This document shows, in pieces, positions 25,220-36,769 of a stretch of DNA of 64,000 nt. Under the pieces are notes generated by a model. It saw only the letters and a list, made by a program, of their open reading frames with translations, had not been told where the DNA came from and ran no database searches. Every line of letters starts with the position of its first letter. Within the stretch, counting starts at the first letter, position 1. Made by a program: the position numbers and the translations under genes. Source of the DNA: Anarhynchus alexandrinus (taxonomy: Eukaryota; Chordata; Aves; Charadriiformes; Charadriidae); assembly GCA_008711295.1 (NCBI GenBank), contig VUYV01000020.1, positions 3,459,296 through 3,523,295 on the forward strand, given 5' to 3'.

Positions 25220-25240
25220 GGGAGGGCGGAGGGGGGAGGC

Positions 25241-25250
25241 AGCCAATCAG
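25241..25250 (+). promoter_or_regulatory. CCAAT box (NF-Y type)
   Basis: AGCCAATCAG matches the extended NF-Y consensus. It sits between the ZNF143-type site and exon 1, about 85-95 nt upstream of the MOCS1 ATG and inverted relative to the gene; NF-Y works in both orientations. Confidence 0.65.
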
Positions 25251-25271
25251 AGCGGCCGCAGGTGCGGCGGT

Positions 25272-25290
25272 GCACGCCGGGAGTTGTAGT
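25272..25290 (-). promoter_or_regulatory. ZNF143/THAP11-type site (SBS1 motif)
   Basis: On the minus strand this reads ACTACAACTCCCGGCGTGC, a close match to the ACTACAnnTCCCAGnATGC element bound by ZNF143/THAP11 at many vertebrate promoters. It lies about 115 nt upstream of the MOCS1 ATG and in the gene's orientation. Confidence 0.7.
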
Positions 25291-25858
25291 CCGCTCCACC
25301 TCAGGGGGGAGGAGGGAGGCGCGGCCACCGGCGCCCGGCAGGTCGCCTCACCACCGGCGTGGCCTCCCAGGGCAGGGGTTCCGGGCGGCTCCTGCGAGCC
25401 CGGCGTCCCTCAGCAGCAAGGGCAAAGCCTGCGCTGGCAGCCTTTATGGTCTGCTTTCCCCCGCCCTTGCCTCGGCCTTGCAAAAGCCAGGTGTAGAGGC
25501 CGAGGCCTGCAGGCCGGCCCTGCCTGCCGGCTGCCTTCGCGGGAAGCGCGGGCGTTGAAGGGCTCACACACGGGGTACGTGTCCCGGCAGGGACAGGCAG
25601 AGGACCGGGAAACACGGTTGTCCTCAGCTAGGGAACGTTTCTGGTGGCAACGACAACTTCAACTTCAGTCCTGCCCGAGTCTCGAGTAAAATCTGTAAAA
25701 CGTTGTCAGAAGGTGGGCATAGGAATTAAATGGGGCATAACGGGTCTTACGGGGCATCAGAAAACAACATTTCAGTTCTCCAGCCTAATATACTTCCCCC
25801 CCCAACTCCCAGTGTTTCACAGACAAAGGAAGGGGCCTTACAGCAAAACATCGGGTGG

Positions 25859-25887
25859 CCCATTGCCCACCTCCTCTGGGCAATGGG
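25859..25887. repeat. Inverted repeat, 11-bp perfect arms, 7-nt loop
   Basis: The left arm CCCATTGCCCA (25859-25869) and right arm TGGGCAATGGG (25877-25887) are perfect complements. A third partial copy, CACCCATTGC, follows near 25903. Confidence 0.85.
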
Positions 25888-28185
25888 TCTGCAGAGCATG
25901 GTCACCCATTGCTGAGCTGAATTTGAGGCACCTGTTCCGAACCTGTTTCACACATGAAAGGGGGGCTTGGGTGCCCAAAATTTCCCTGGATCCCCTTTCC
26001 CTGAATCATGTCAGCTACTCTTCCAAAAGACACGTGTTTCCGTAAATGACTTTTATTGCTCTTAGCCTTAGAACTGTGCAGCTGTTGTATCGCTGTAGCT
26101 GTTAAAACTCACACTGTTATACACCATGCTGCTTCTATGATAACTCTTCCAGTTTAAATAATTTTATTTCCCCCTACCAAATTGCTGTGTCAGGGGTATT
26201 TGCATTTGTAACTAATAGTTGCAAAAACATTAATGATTCTCTGCACAGTCTTAATCCTTTAGTGTTTGACCTGTGCAGTGCTTGTTGATGTGTGAATATC
26301 TGGGCCTGATAATTGCTGGTGTCAGCCATTATTTCAAGACATAGTTCTATGTGCTGATACAGATTCAAATGTTTACTCAGGTTATACTTAAATTTTTGCT
26401 CTGTAGCAAAACACCTTCTTCTGTCCAATTCAGTCTTAAGCATTTAGACTTTAGGCTTTATTCAGTCTTTAGGCTGGATAGAAACTGACAGGAAAACTTA
26501 ATGCAGAATTGCCTTTTTTTTTTTCCCCCCAAAGATGAAGCCAATTGAAAAGAAATACAGACTTGAGTGACCTGTGATGTGGACAAATATCTATTCTGAA
26601 TTCACGCTCATCAGTATGTCAAGGTAGCATATACACAGATCAAAACAATATAGAAGATAAGGCAAAATATTGTTTTTAATTACAGTTTTCAAAGGATGCA
26701 GAAGCAAGCTTGATATTTACATTTATAGTAGCTTTATGAAGCATCACTTTTCCTTGTAGGTCTGGAATAACTGAAAGTAAAGTATATCCTGAATTTAATT
26801 GAACAGCAAGTGATAATGAAGGCTGAAATACAGAAAGCATTGTAGCTTTATATTAAATGTAGTAACTGTTCAATTTAGAGAACCTTTCAATTGCAAAAAA
26901 AGTTTAATTAGATGCAATGATAAATAAGGATCAAGATTTGTTATGACCTCAGAAAAAGAAAAAAAATATCATTTGCTTAATTCACAGCATCTCTAACATC
27001 TTTGTCCAGTAAATGTTCTTACCTACAGCGAAGGGTCTTGGTTCTATGGTTCTGTAGTTATTTTATTTTACTTTATTTTACTTAAAGACTATGTTAAGCT
27101 TGACTTACATCTGTAATCCAATTGAATATGGTGGGGCTGAGCATATCAGGAAAGTTAAGAAATGAAATGCCTTTGCATACTTGAACCCTTGCATTTTTCC
27201 AGTTTTATCAGTTTGTACAAATATAGGAATATCTTATTAAACCAGCATAAAACTAGCTTTTACATCTCCAAAGGCAACCCCTTACTCGCAGAAATAGCTA
27301 CTACTGGTTGACAGAAACACTTGCTTGGAAACAAAACAGTAAAATAAATGTAGTGGAATAAGAGCATCTGCATAAGAGATGATTCTGTTTTAACTTTACT
27401 GGGGTACAGTCATATCATGTCATAGGTCATGAAGAGTAAGACTTTTTGCACATCTGAGACAGCAGCCAGAGGTTTCATTTCTTTGCTTTCTCGGCAGCTG
27501 TCTGAAGAACTAGTGCTCAGTAAAGAATTAAAAGTTGGAGGTTTGTATGTTGAGGCCAAGATGCTGTGCAGTGTCACACCCTTGCATTGTAACTGAAGTT
27601 GCATGCAATATTCTACCATGGCAAAATAATACCTATCTACATCTAGCTGCAGAGACCACTGTCACTCTAGTGAAGGTCAAGACTCGGCAATTTTAGGATC
27701 CACAGAAACTCTTGCCACTGTTCTTTCAGTTGTCTTCTAGACATTATGCAGACATTCACTTATGTTTGGCACAGAGTAATTCTGTAGTCCAAATTCCAAA
27801 GAAATTTCCTGCCCTTCCTGCCGCTGCCTTCCTTTCTGACTTACAGGGAGCCTAGACTAGCCATGTCTTATTTAGCTGTTTATTTGTTTCAAGATTTTGC
27901 TGAATTCATGCTTAACGCCTCACAGGTCTCATTCCGCACTCTTGCACATTCAGAGTTTAACTTTCCCCAAGAGACTCTGCACTGTGTCATTCGTAAAAGT
28001 CTGTGTGCCTGCCAAGGAGCATTACACCCACACGGGCACCTGCAGGGCAGAGTCCAGTCCCCGTACCAGCATCCTGTCTGAGCCTATCCCAGAACAATAT
28101 GGAAATGCAAAGTGTTGGACTACTTCCAGTGCTATTCATGCTTCAAATAAGCACTGAACAAAGTTTTAAAGATATGTTAATAATG

Positions 28186-28211
28186 CAATAATAATAATAA
28201 TAATGATAATA
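28186..28211 (+). repeat. (AAT)n microsatellite
   Basis: This is a run of AAT units with one ATG interruption. Confidence 0.75.
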
Positions 28212-29446
28212 AGTCTCAGTAGAGAGCACAACACGTGAACTGGATGGATCCGCCACACTGAATCATGATTGCCTCGTCCAAACCAGGCATCCGTTAAGAG
28301 TTTCTCAACACCTTTCTGAAACTTTGGACTACATGCCTGAACAAAAAACAGGGCAAAGTGGAAGACCTTATCCTGTCCTCACATGGGGCTGGAACACAGC
28401 CAGGGCTTGTGTTGGGATTGTAGTTGGGAAAGACTGCAGGAGTGCTTAGTCTAGTGCAAGCCAAGAGAAAGCCTCCATGTGCAACTGCCTGCAAACTGAG
28501 CACGAAATAGGTGTTAGACTTTGCAAAGACAAACTGATTGTCTTGTCTGTTTCTTGCAAGAGCAGAACATCGTCCCTCTCTGCATTTGTTACTAGTGAGC
28601 AACATAGGCACTCCTTTAAAGTAAACTACCACGAGGACAGACATTCACTGTTAAACTTCAGGGCATATGGGAGGTATGAATGACTAGCTTAGGACATCTC
28701 ACAGTTGCTCATGAGCGTCATAGCATTTTTCAGTTCAAAGCACACTACTGCATCATTATTCTTACCTACATTTGAGAAATCCTGGGGAGCTGATAGAGCA
28801 GAGGCTTCTGTTATAGTTTGCTTTCCTCACTAGAAAGAGGCATGAGAGCCTTCCTGGGGTTTCTTCCTGGTAGCTGGCACAAAATAACATTCGCAGTTCT
28901 CTAGGACATACTGCTCCCATGGAATTAAAAAGCATGTATCAAAAAATGCAGAGTTACAAATAGGAATTATGTAAACACCCATGCCAAGGCTGCCACAAAA
29001 ACAACAGCCTCTCCCAGATGCAGAAGAAATCAGAACAGGACCAGTCATTGTATACAAATCAGTCTGAAAATCACTGGCATGGGACTAGCTAGGCTGGTTA
29101 GAAAGTAGGTGTCAATGCTGTCTTCTCCTATCCCTCCTTACCTTCTGCATGCTGGAGAAACCCTCTCCTCCCTCGTATTATTACCCTCCTCCTTTGCTGT
29201 GCTTTCTTTGATGTTGTCCAGTTTTCCTGCTCACAACAACAAGAAAAGAAAAAACGTCCATTTAACGTTACTATTTTTTTTGGCACTCTCTGAGCAATAT
29301 CTAGAGTAAAGGGCTGTAGAATACCAAAGAATCCAACTGATCCTACACATTAAAGCTAAGTCTACGTTTACTCTTCCATACTTTTGCACAGCCGCACTAC
29401 AGAAAGGGAATTAAGCAATGCATAAAAAACAGAGGTTGATATAAGT

Positions 29447-29646
29447 AGGAAAGGGGGAAAAGGAAGGAGAGGAAGGAGAGGAAGGAGAGGAAGGAGAGGA
29501 AGGAGAGGAAGGAGAGGAAGGAGAGGAAGGAGAGGAGGGCAGGCGTGGGAAGNNNNNNNNGAAAGGAAGGAAAGGAGAGAAGGAAAGGAAGGAAAGGAAG
29601 GAGAGGAAGGAGAGGAAGGAGAGGAAGGAGAGGAAGGAGAGGAGAG
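29447..29646 (+). repeat. Purine-only GGAAGGAGA minisatellite with assembly gap
   Basis: The region is built of 9-nt GGAAGGAGA units and, after the gap, GGAAAGGAA-type variants. It is all purine on the plus strand at 29447-29539 and 29561-29646. The two blocks are separated by a short non-repeat piece and eight N (29553-29560), so the true length is uncertain. Serine/proline-rich open frames on the other strand are artefacts of the repeat. Confidence 0.92.
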
Positions 29647-30614
29647 TTTTACTGTGAGCTTGACCTTATCATTTATGTATGACCATACTCCTCTCTTGGC
29701 TTTCGTCCTTTGCATGAAATATCATCATCACGCCTTCAGCATTACACAATTGAGGAACGATAGCACTTTGTGCCCTCCTGTTTTTTAATCTAGAAGTTCT
29801 GTGTAGGACAGCTGCTGACCTTTTGTTTACCTGGAGCAGGATTGCACAGTTCCACCCTTTATGCAAGGTTCCCGGTAAACAGGCTGTTTATGGGCTGACC
29901 GCAACAACATTGCCAGTCTAACTGGCTGAGCATTGTGTCTAATTCCTGAGAACTGTGAGAAGAATGAATACAGTGACACAGAACAACTCCATCTAATACG
30001 GCTGACACAGACATAACTGAAGGAAAGTTTAGACAAAGTCATACATTGTCTCAGCTTAACTCTCAACTTCTTCTGCCCCAGGCAGCTCCAGTTGTAGGTT
30101 TGGGGTTAATCTGTTAGCATGCCTAAGTTTTTTCATATTTGACTGAACTCAAGGACATGGTAAAAGGAGGTACCTGATTATTAGACAAAACCAAGAGACT
30201 TCTTTTTTCTTTCCTACAGATCACCTGGACTCCCAATGCCCTCCCCTGTCCTCCCATGATTAGCTTCCATTCCTCCTTTCCATGTTAAAGAAATCCTGCT
30301 TAACTTTACAGAGCTAAGCTAACTGTATTGGTGATATGTGATGCTACCTTACGTATCAGCACTACTGACTCTCCAAGACAGAAAGCACTGGGTCAGTGGG
30401 ATGATTCTCAGACTTGAAAATTCAGCTGTATTTTGGACAAAACAAGTCATGATCCCCCTTTTTCCTCAAAGTGCAGATCCAGATACTTGGTCTTCATCTA
30501 CTCTAAGATAAGGAATTATGTCTTCCTTATTCCAAGAGAAATATATTGGTCTTCAATCAGGGAGAAGAGAAATAAACTCCAAATGGCCTTGGACTGGCTT
30601 TGTCCTTAAGCATT

Positions 30615-30647
30615 AAAAAAAAAAAAAAAAAAAAAAGGGGGGTTTTT
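30615..30647 (+). repeat. Homopolymer run A22-G6-T5
   Basis: Twenty-two A, six G and five T follow each other directly. It could be an old poly(A) tail, but no retroposed body is recognisable upstream. Confidence 0.85.
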
Positions 30648-32215
30648 CCAATACAGGTGCTGCCTTGCTCTTTTGAAGTTAGTCCCTATATTTGGAATGG
30701 CAATTGATTTATTTAAACAGCTGGGCATATGATCTTATGAAATATGATTAATATTTCCCATTTAATTAGCTTTGAAGCAAGAAATTTCATCAATAACAAC
30801 AAAAAACCTTCTCCACATCCCAACAAAACAATAAGCAGGATCACAGACCTTCAAGACTTTGTGCTGGAAGAGTTTGGTGTGACTTGGAAATCAATTAGGC
30901 TCTGTCAAGGCTCTAAAGTATACCTGTCCTGTTCCTTTCAAAACTAGGTGGTAGTGTTTATAGCCAGGCTCTTAAGCCTAGGGTAGGATTTATTTTCTGC
31001 CTATTTCGCTGAACCAAGCCAACTTCCAGTCTGTTAAGCATCCCATCAAGGTAAGGGAAACTGTAACAAACAGCACTCTGAGAAAGTTAATTTTTATCCA
31101 AAGAGCTGTATCAAGTTAGAAAGTCACAAGGCAGAAAATGGAACAAACCAAAATAAAACAAAATAATAAAACCACCAGGGCATCTTTGTGGGCTGCTGGC
31201 ATTTTTGTTTTGTAGATGCTTATATCAAAGATGATATTTTTTCAGATACTGTTAAGTCACTTCCAGATTTAGCATCCCACAGATACTTCTCTCTCTGTCA
31301 TTTCAGATCCCCTAGGCACTTCAGATCTCTTCAGTTTGTACAAATCACAGTAAAGAATTGTGATTAAGCAAACCGAATCTCACTATTTCCCTCTTTCACA
31401 TCTTTGGCATATCTTTAGAAAGACAAAAAGGAGCTGTTTGAAGATTCACTCTGTTCTCTCATCTCCTCTTCCCAATGTTTTCTGTATTGCCAATTTCTAA
31501 GCTGTGTTTCCACAAAAGGTGAGAATGTGACAATGCCTTGGAAGAACTTTGAGTTTTCAGACAGAGGATCATTGCTTTGTTGTGCATTGTTTAGTCACTT
31601 AGGTGATAGAAAAGTGGGCCCAAGAGGCTGTCTTTAGAGGAGAAGAGAATTCTTCTCTCCTGGTTCCTGCCACTCACCTTCACATCAGTGATTACAAATA
31701 ACCTGTAAGGTAACAGAAAATCAAGCCCTTGAGAGGCAGCTGTCTGAACAATGGCAGTCAATCTAACCTTAAAGAAGCTATCAGGCCAGAGGTTTCAAAG
31801 GTTATGACAACTATGCCCACTATATTTGAGAGGTCATAGGCTTTATTTTCTGTAGTAGCTGCTCTTCTAATTCACTCACTACAGTGGTAATTGCTCAGAC
31901 CTTGTGACTGGCTAACCACTGGGCCTCTGAAATACTTTGTTGTGGGGAAATGAGAACGGGTTATTTATTTCACAGGAAAAAGGCATGTAGGACAACCTAT
32001 TGGCCTTGTGTTTCCTTGTGGATAGTGATGTATTCATTAAGATCCCAGCCTTGGAAATCTGGTCTCCTGACCCAGTTATTTCAACTTCAAACACTGCGGG
32101 TGTAAAGAAAATTAATTATAAAATAAAACAACAAAGTGGAACAGGCTGATTTGATGCTGACCTCGATGGGCTCTTGTTTGCTGGAAAGTCTTTCCATCTT
32201 AGCCAGTGGAATGCC

Positions 32216-32264
32216 TTTACTTTTTTTCTTTTTTCATTCTTTTCTTTTTTCTTTTTTTTTTTTA
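32216..32264 (+). repeat. T-rich polypyrimidine run
   Basis: This is a nearly pure T/C tract with only two A in about 49 nt, lying some 200 nt before the CR1 copy. Confidence 0.7.
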
Positions 32265-32460
32265 AGCTTGGCAATTAGAGTCAAAGGGCTTTGTGTTGCT
32301 GCTGTTTACAAGTTTGTTTCTTCCTCTGACAGAAAAGAATAACTTTATCTTGATGAAACCTTCCTGTTCCAAATGGAACAACAACATTTAGCAGTACTGG
32401 CCTGTCAGTCTACATCTTGCTGTTGTGCAAGTCGTTTGTCTCCACACGCAGCACTTGTGA

Positions 32461-32892
32461 TGTTCGTGGGCTGGAACACCTCTCCTATGAGGACAGGCTG
32501 AGACAGTTGGGGTTGTTCAGCCTGGAGAAGAGAAGGCTCCGGGGAGACCTTATTGCAGCCTTCCAGTACCTAAAGGGGGCCTACAGGAGAGCTGGGGAAG
32601 GACTTTTTACCAGGGCATGTAGTGATAGGACAAGGGGGAATGGCTTCAAACTGGAAGAGGATAGGTTTAGATTAGATATTAGGAAGAAATTGTTCACTTT
32701 GAGGGCAGTAAGCCACTGGAACAGGTTGCCCAGAGAAGTTGTGGAAGCTCCATCCCTGGACATGTTCAAGGCCAGGCTGGATGGGGCTTTGAGCAACTTG
32801 GTCTAGTGGAAGGTGTCCCTGGCCATGGCAGGGAGGTTGGAACTCTGTGATCTTCAAGGTGCCTTTCAACCTTAGAATCAATTCTATGATAC
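32461..32892 (+). mobile_element. CR1 non-LTR retrotransposon, 5'-truncated 3' end
   Basis: It carries the end of CR1 ORF2 in one uninterrupted frame from about 32465 to the stop at 32804-32806, with the family segments [37 protein letters not shown] and [11 protein letters not shown]. The CR1 3' UTR follows, with GATCTTCAAGGTGCC and the terminal ATTCTATGAT. Loss of the 5' part is the usual CR1 insertion form. The open frame suggests a less decayed copy than the one at 46466. It cannot move by itself. Confidence 0.93.
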
Positions 32893-34133
32893 TCGTGAGG
32901 AATGGTGAGCACCTTGGTTAAACACAGAATGGCAGAAATTGGAGAGAAAAAGAAGGATGAAACAAGGACATAACAGAGAAGTGGGACCGAGATCTCTGAT
33001 TTTAATATTTACCTTAAATTTCAGATATAGCTGAAAATGACACCTACAATCAAGAAGCCAAGGGCCAAACACTCTTAAAACCTGTGTGACCTTAAGTTTC
33101 TAGAATTATTGTGTACCTTATTAGTTAAACAGTATAATTGTTCCATTAAACTTCCAGTATGCTTTTAAAAAAGATTGTTTTCTCCACATAACTGCAGCTG
33201 TCTCTGGAGCGCAACATAGTACCTTCTGAAAAACAGCGAGAGTATTTAAGACAGGAAGGGAATAGGTGAAAGAAAGACCATCAGTCTCAAGGCAGAGAGG
33301 GAAATAGATGAAATTACTGCTGTGTAATTTCAGATGTCCACTGTTGGGAATCAACACCCTGTTGGATAATGATATTCTCCTTTATTTTCTTTTTGTGTTC
33401 TGTTCCGCCCCGCCACCAAAGTTTAATAACAGAATTATAGGGTATTCCCCTCCACAGCCAGTCCCTATGGGAAAGTTGCAAAATCAAGTACTTCGGGACA
33501 AAACAAATAGCCCTGGTTTTGGCATCCATCCCTGCACATTCTTAATTCATTCCTTCAATGTTCATTTGCTTTACCTTTTCCATTCTCTTAAATTCCTCTC
33601 TGAACTTCTGCATGCCTGTCCCGCTGTCCATCTCCTTTTTTAGCCTCCTTATTTCTAGTCCCCTCTCCTTAAAATTAATTCCCTCCCATCTGCCTGCTTT
33701 GCATATGAGATGGGGAGATGAGAGAAATGGGTTTCCACATGAGAATCTGTTAGTGAGCAGAAGTGAATACTCACAGTTATAGAAAAAAATAAAGCCCACT
33801 ACAAATATCCCCAGGACAGCTTTGCTGTCTGAAAGATCAGATGCTCATGTATTTCATTGGTTAGGACCTTCGACTGCAATCTTGAGATCCTGCTACTGTT
33901 GCCTGAACAAGCGAAGTCTCTTCTGACTGGATTTTTCCCTTGTGTACAGCCCTGCCTTTGGCAAAAGGGATTATGTATAACCTCATTACCTGTAATTTCA
34001 GAAGGTTGCACATGCAACATTCATTCCAGTCTGTAAATGATTTGACTCTCCTCGTACCTTTCTGTGGCTAGAATATGTACACCAGTCCCAATGACAGTTA
34101 ATAACTCTACATAGCAACAAGGACTGGTAACTT

Positions 34134-34170
34134 AAAAAAAAAAAACAAAAACCAAACCAAAAAAACAAAC
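34134..34170 (+). repeat. A-rich low-complexity run
   Basis: This is an A12 run followed by CAAAAACC/AAACC-type units. Confidence 0.7.
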
Positions 34171-36759
34171 TTCCTTCCTGATTCCCTTCTTCCTCCTCAG
34201 TTTTCTAATGAACATTGATTTAATCAGTCTGATCAAATCCTCTCATTCCATTATAGTAACCTAATTTATTTTACCTTCGTTAACTTGTATGACCTTCATT
34301 ATATGCTTTTTCTTTGGTCTTTGGCAAAGTTATGGACCATAGGAAACCTGCATAGTTCAGAATCCTTCTCCAGTACTGAATTTTGAACAAGAGGTGACTT
34401 TAGGACAAATATAAAATCAACTCTATGCCTCGTTTCTCGGCAGTCCAGAGAAACTCTTTTTTCAGTTTACGCTTTTTAAGAAGGATAACTAGCTTAAAAA
34501 GCAGCTTGCGGTGTCATCAAGGTTTCCAAGGAGTAACTCTACTCTTTTCAAGCTGGACAACTATCTATACGGCACAATGTAGCAGGGCCAGGACCCTGCT
34601 AAGCTGAAGCTGATAGAGCAGATACAATCACAGGGTACACTGCCTGGATCTGCAGAGGTACCTGCTCAGATCAAGAGGAACACAGACACAGTGCCACAGC
34701 ACCTGCATCCTAACAAAGATAATTTGTGTGCATGCAGCAAAACACTGATTAAATTGTTCTGCTTCTGGAGCTACCACTTGACTGCTAGCCCAGGAATCTC
34801 TGCACTGTGCTGCTTGTGTGCTGCTGACGTAGTTTTGGAAGGAGCGACAAGATAGCTGTAACATGGACCAAATAGTCCTTATTAAGGACGTGAAATAGGA
34901 ATACTTGTTTAATTTTGCTGCCTGTGCTTGCTTCTGCCTCCTCTCATCACTGTAATCTGGTAGATGGGATCCTCAACCCCTGGCCCACAGTGCAGCTGCG
35001 CCGTCTGCCCACTTGATAACTGTGCCAGTGTTTCAGTTATTTAGCTCCTAGGGATGATGAAGTAGTAATGTTGAAGAGAAACTGTCAAAGCACTGTCACA
35101 GAGCCAAGGTGTATCCTAATGGTTCCCTGCTCCAACACTAGATGTGGATGAGTGCAGGGTAGGGAACAGACTGCAGATGTCTGAACCCTTCATTTCCTGC
35201 ATTAGGAAAATTATCTGATCGCCTTGCAGTCTAGACCTGCCATAGCACATCAGCCTGCAGATCCTTAGACCGTGCATTTGTATTTATCATCAAGTAGGTA
35301 TTTGGACATATTCTGGGAAAACAGGAATAAACTGACCTCTTTGGTTGTTGGTAGCAGCACGTAGAACTCCCACATGAACAGAAGGATACAAGCAAGAGCA
35401 CAAGTCCTACTAAAATCCTGTCACAGGGAAAGTCATACCAAAGTCCTTGCACTAAAGCACTCTATGCCCATAGGGACCCGGGCTCTACACCCATATCAGA
35501 GAAGATGGTACCCATCCTGAAGAATTTAGTTCTGACTTGGCAAGGTGTGTGATGGGAGAAGGACAAGGGAGGTGGGGAAGAGACATAAATAAGAAAACCA
35601 AATGATCCCCAAACCTGCATGACCTGGTGCTAATCCCTGTAGTTCCACCCAACTGGAGTGGCTCCACTTTCTGTAAATCACTAACAGTGGGTCATGGCAA
35701 AGAAATGATCTGGAAACTTCCGTGTAGTTTGTTTGTGCTGTCAAAACATTTGACTGGCATAGAAAATTGTTATCTAGAACATAGCTATAATAAGGCACTC
35801 CCTTTAAGATTATTAATATGCATGGAAAATCTAAAACTAAATTAAGCCTATTTTACTTTATCAGGACAAAACATAGCTGTAGGATTGAATGAAACATTCT
35901 GATCTCTGGCTTATTCTAATCTGTCATCTTCGGTCTATAAACTTGAGTGCCTTGACAGAGTATTTGGTCTGTTCATTTCTGTATTGACACTTTAAATGTT
36001 GTGAGTGCTTGCAGATTTTTCCTGCCATGTATTTCCTTTTTCTTTTCATATTTGCAAAAATATGCAAAATATAACAAAATAACATCAAGCTTTTTCTGAG
36101 AAATTTCCCATAAAAATTTAGACTTCAGAAAATTTTCCAATGGAACATGCTCCCCTTGGAAAAATGCAACTCAGCAGCCAGTTCATCTGCTATTTCAGAC
36201 AAGCTAAACCATTTAACGACTCACACTATCTGTTAATACAATTGATGTTTGAGGGGGAACAAAGAGTCCTTCTTTAAATAGAAAATATAATCCAAGCAGT
36301 TGTTTCATCATCTGCCTTGTACAATAATTTGCAATCATCTTGCACGGGCAAATAACTGCATGAGTGAACAAGGCTACAGAGTACTGAGCCCTTTGATCCA
36401 ATTTTGCTCCAGTTCAAATAAAGAAAAAAGTTTGTCCTTGGATTAATAGGAAGGATATAGCCCTAGTTCTCCTAATTTATTTATGATTAGGATATTAACT
36501 TAGTCTTGAGGAAGTTTACAAGGACTTTATTCAATTCACATGCAGACTGAGAGTCTGGAGAATGAGAATGTAGAGACGTTAATTCTAAGAACAGATATAT
36601 TGCAACAGAAGTAAGACTAAAAAGCCGCCACCATTTCAGACTCTCTCTGCTTATCTTCCCAAGTGACTCCAACTTAGTGTGATTGCTGGGGTTTTACAAT
36701 TGAGTTTCACTGCCTGCTAGCACCTCTTTGGGGTACTTGTCAGAGAGAAAAAACGCAGT

Positions 36760-36769
36760 GGGGGGGGGG
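36760..36769 (+). repeat. G10 homopolymer
   Basis: Ten consecutive G. Confidence 0.8.

Larger units (their letters stand above)
24900..25560. promoter_or_regulatory. CpG island over MOCS1 exon 1
   Basis: The sequence switches abruptly to a very high G+C composition with dense CpG dinucleotides, unlike the A+T-rich flanks. It covers the promoter, exon 1 and the start of intron 1. Long open frames on both strands here are by-products of the GC content. CpG islands at this position are typical of housekeeping genes such as MOCS1. Confidence 0.85.
25561..29446. other. Intergenic stretch upstream of MOCS1
   Basis: G+C drops quickly after the CpG island. An 11-bp-arm hairpin is at 25859-25887 and an (AAT)n run at about 28186-28211. 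Short open frames on both strands have no recognisable product, and I see no exon with supporting motifs. Confidence 0.6.
29647..32460. other. Intergenic stretch
   Basis: It contains an A22-G6-T5 run at 30615-30647 and a T/C-rich run at about 32216-32264. No gene, RNA or identifiable transposon is seen. Confidence 0.6.

Noticed and set aside
24800..25558. 252-codon plus-strand open frame across the CpG island
   Set aside because: It crosses the poly-C tract and an N, is antisense to MOCS1 exon 1, and its Pro/Arg/Ala-rich translation is what high-GC sequence gives in any frame.
25157..25700. Bidirectional promoter with a divergent gene on the plus strand
   Set aside because: The promoter motifs could work both ways, but no plus-strand exon with a recognisable protein or splice pattern is seen to the right.
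29447..29715. Ser/Pro-repeat protein on the minus strand
   Set aside because: It is only the translation of the purine minisatellite and crosses an N gap.
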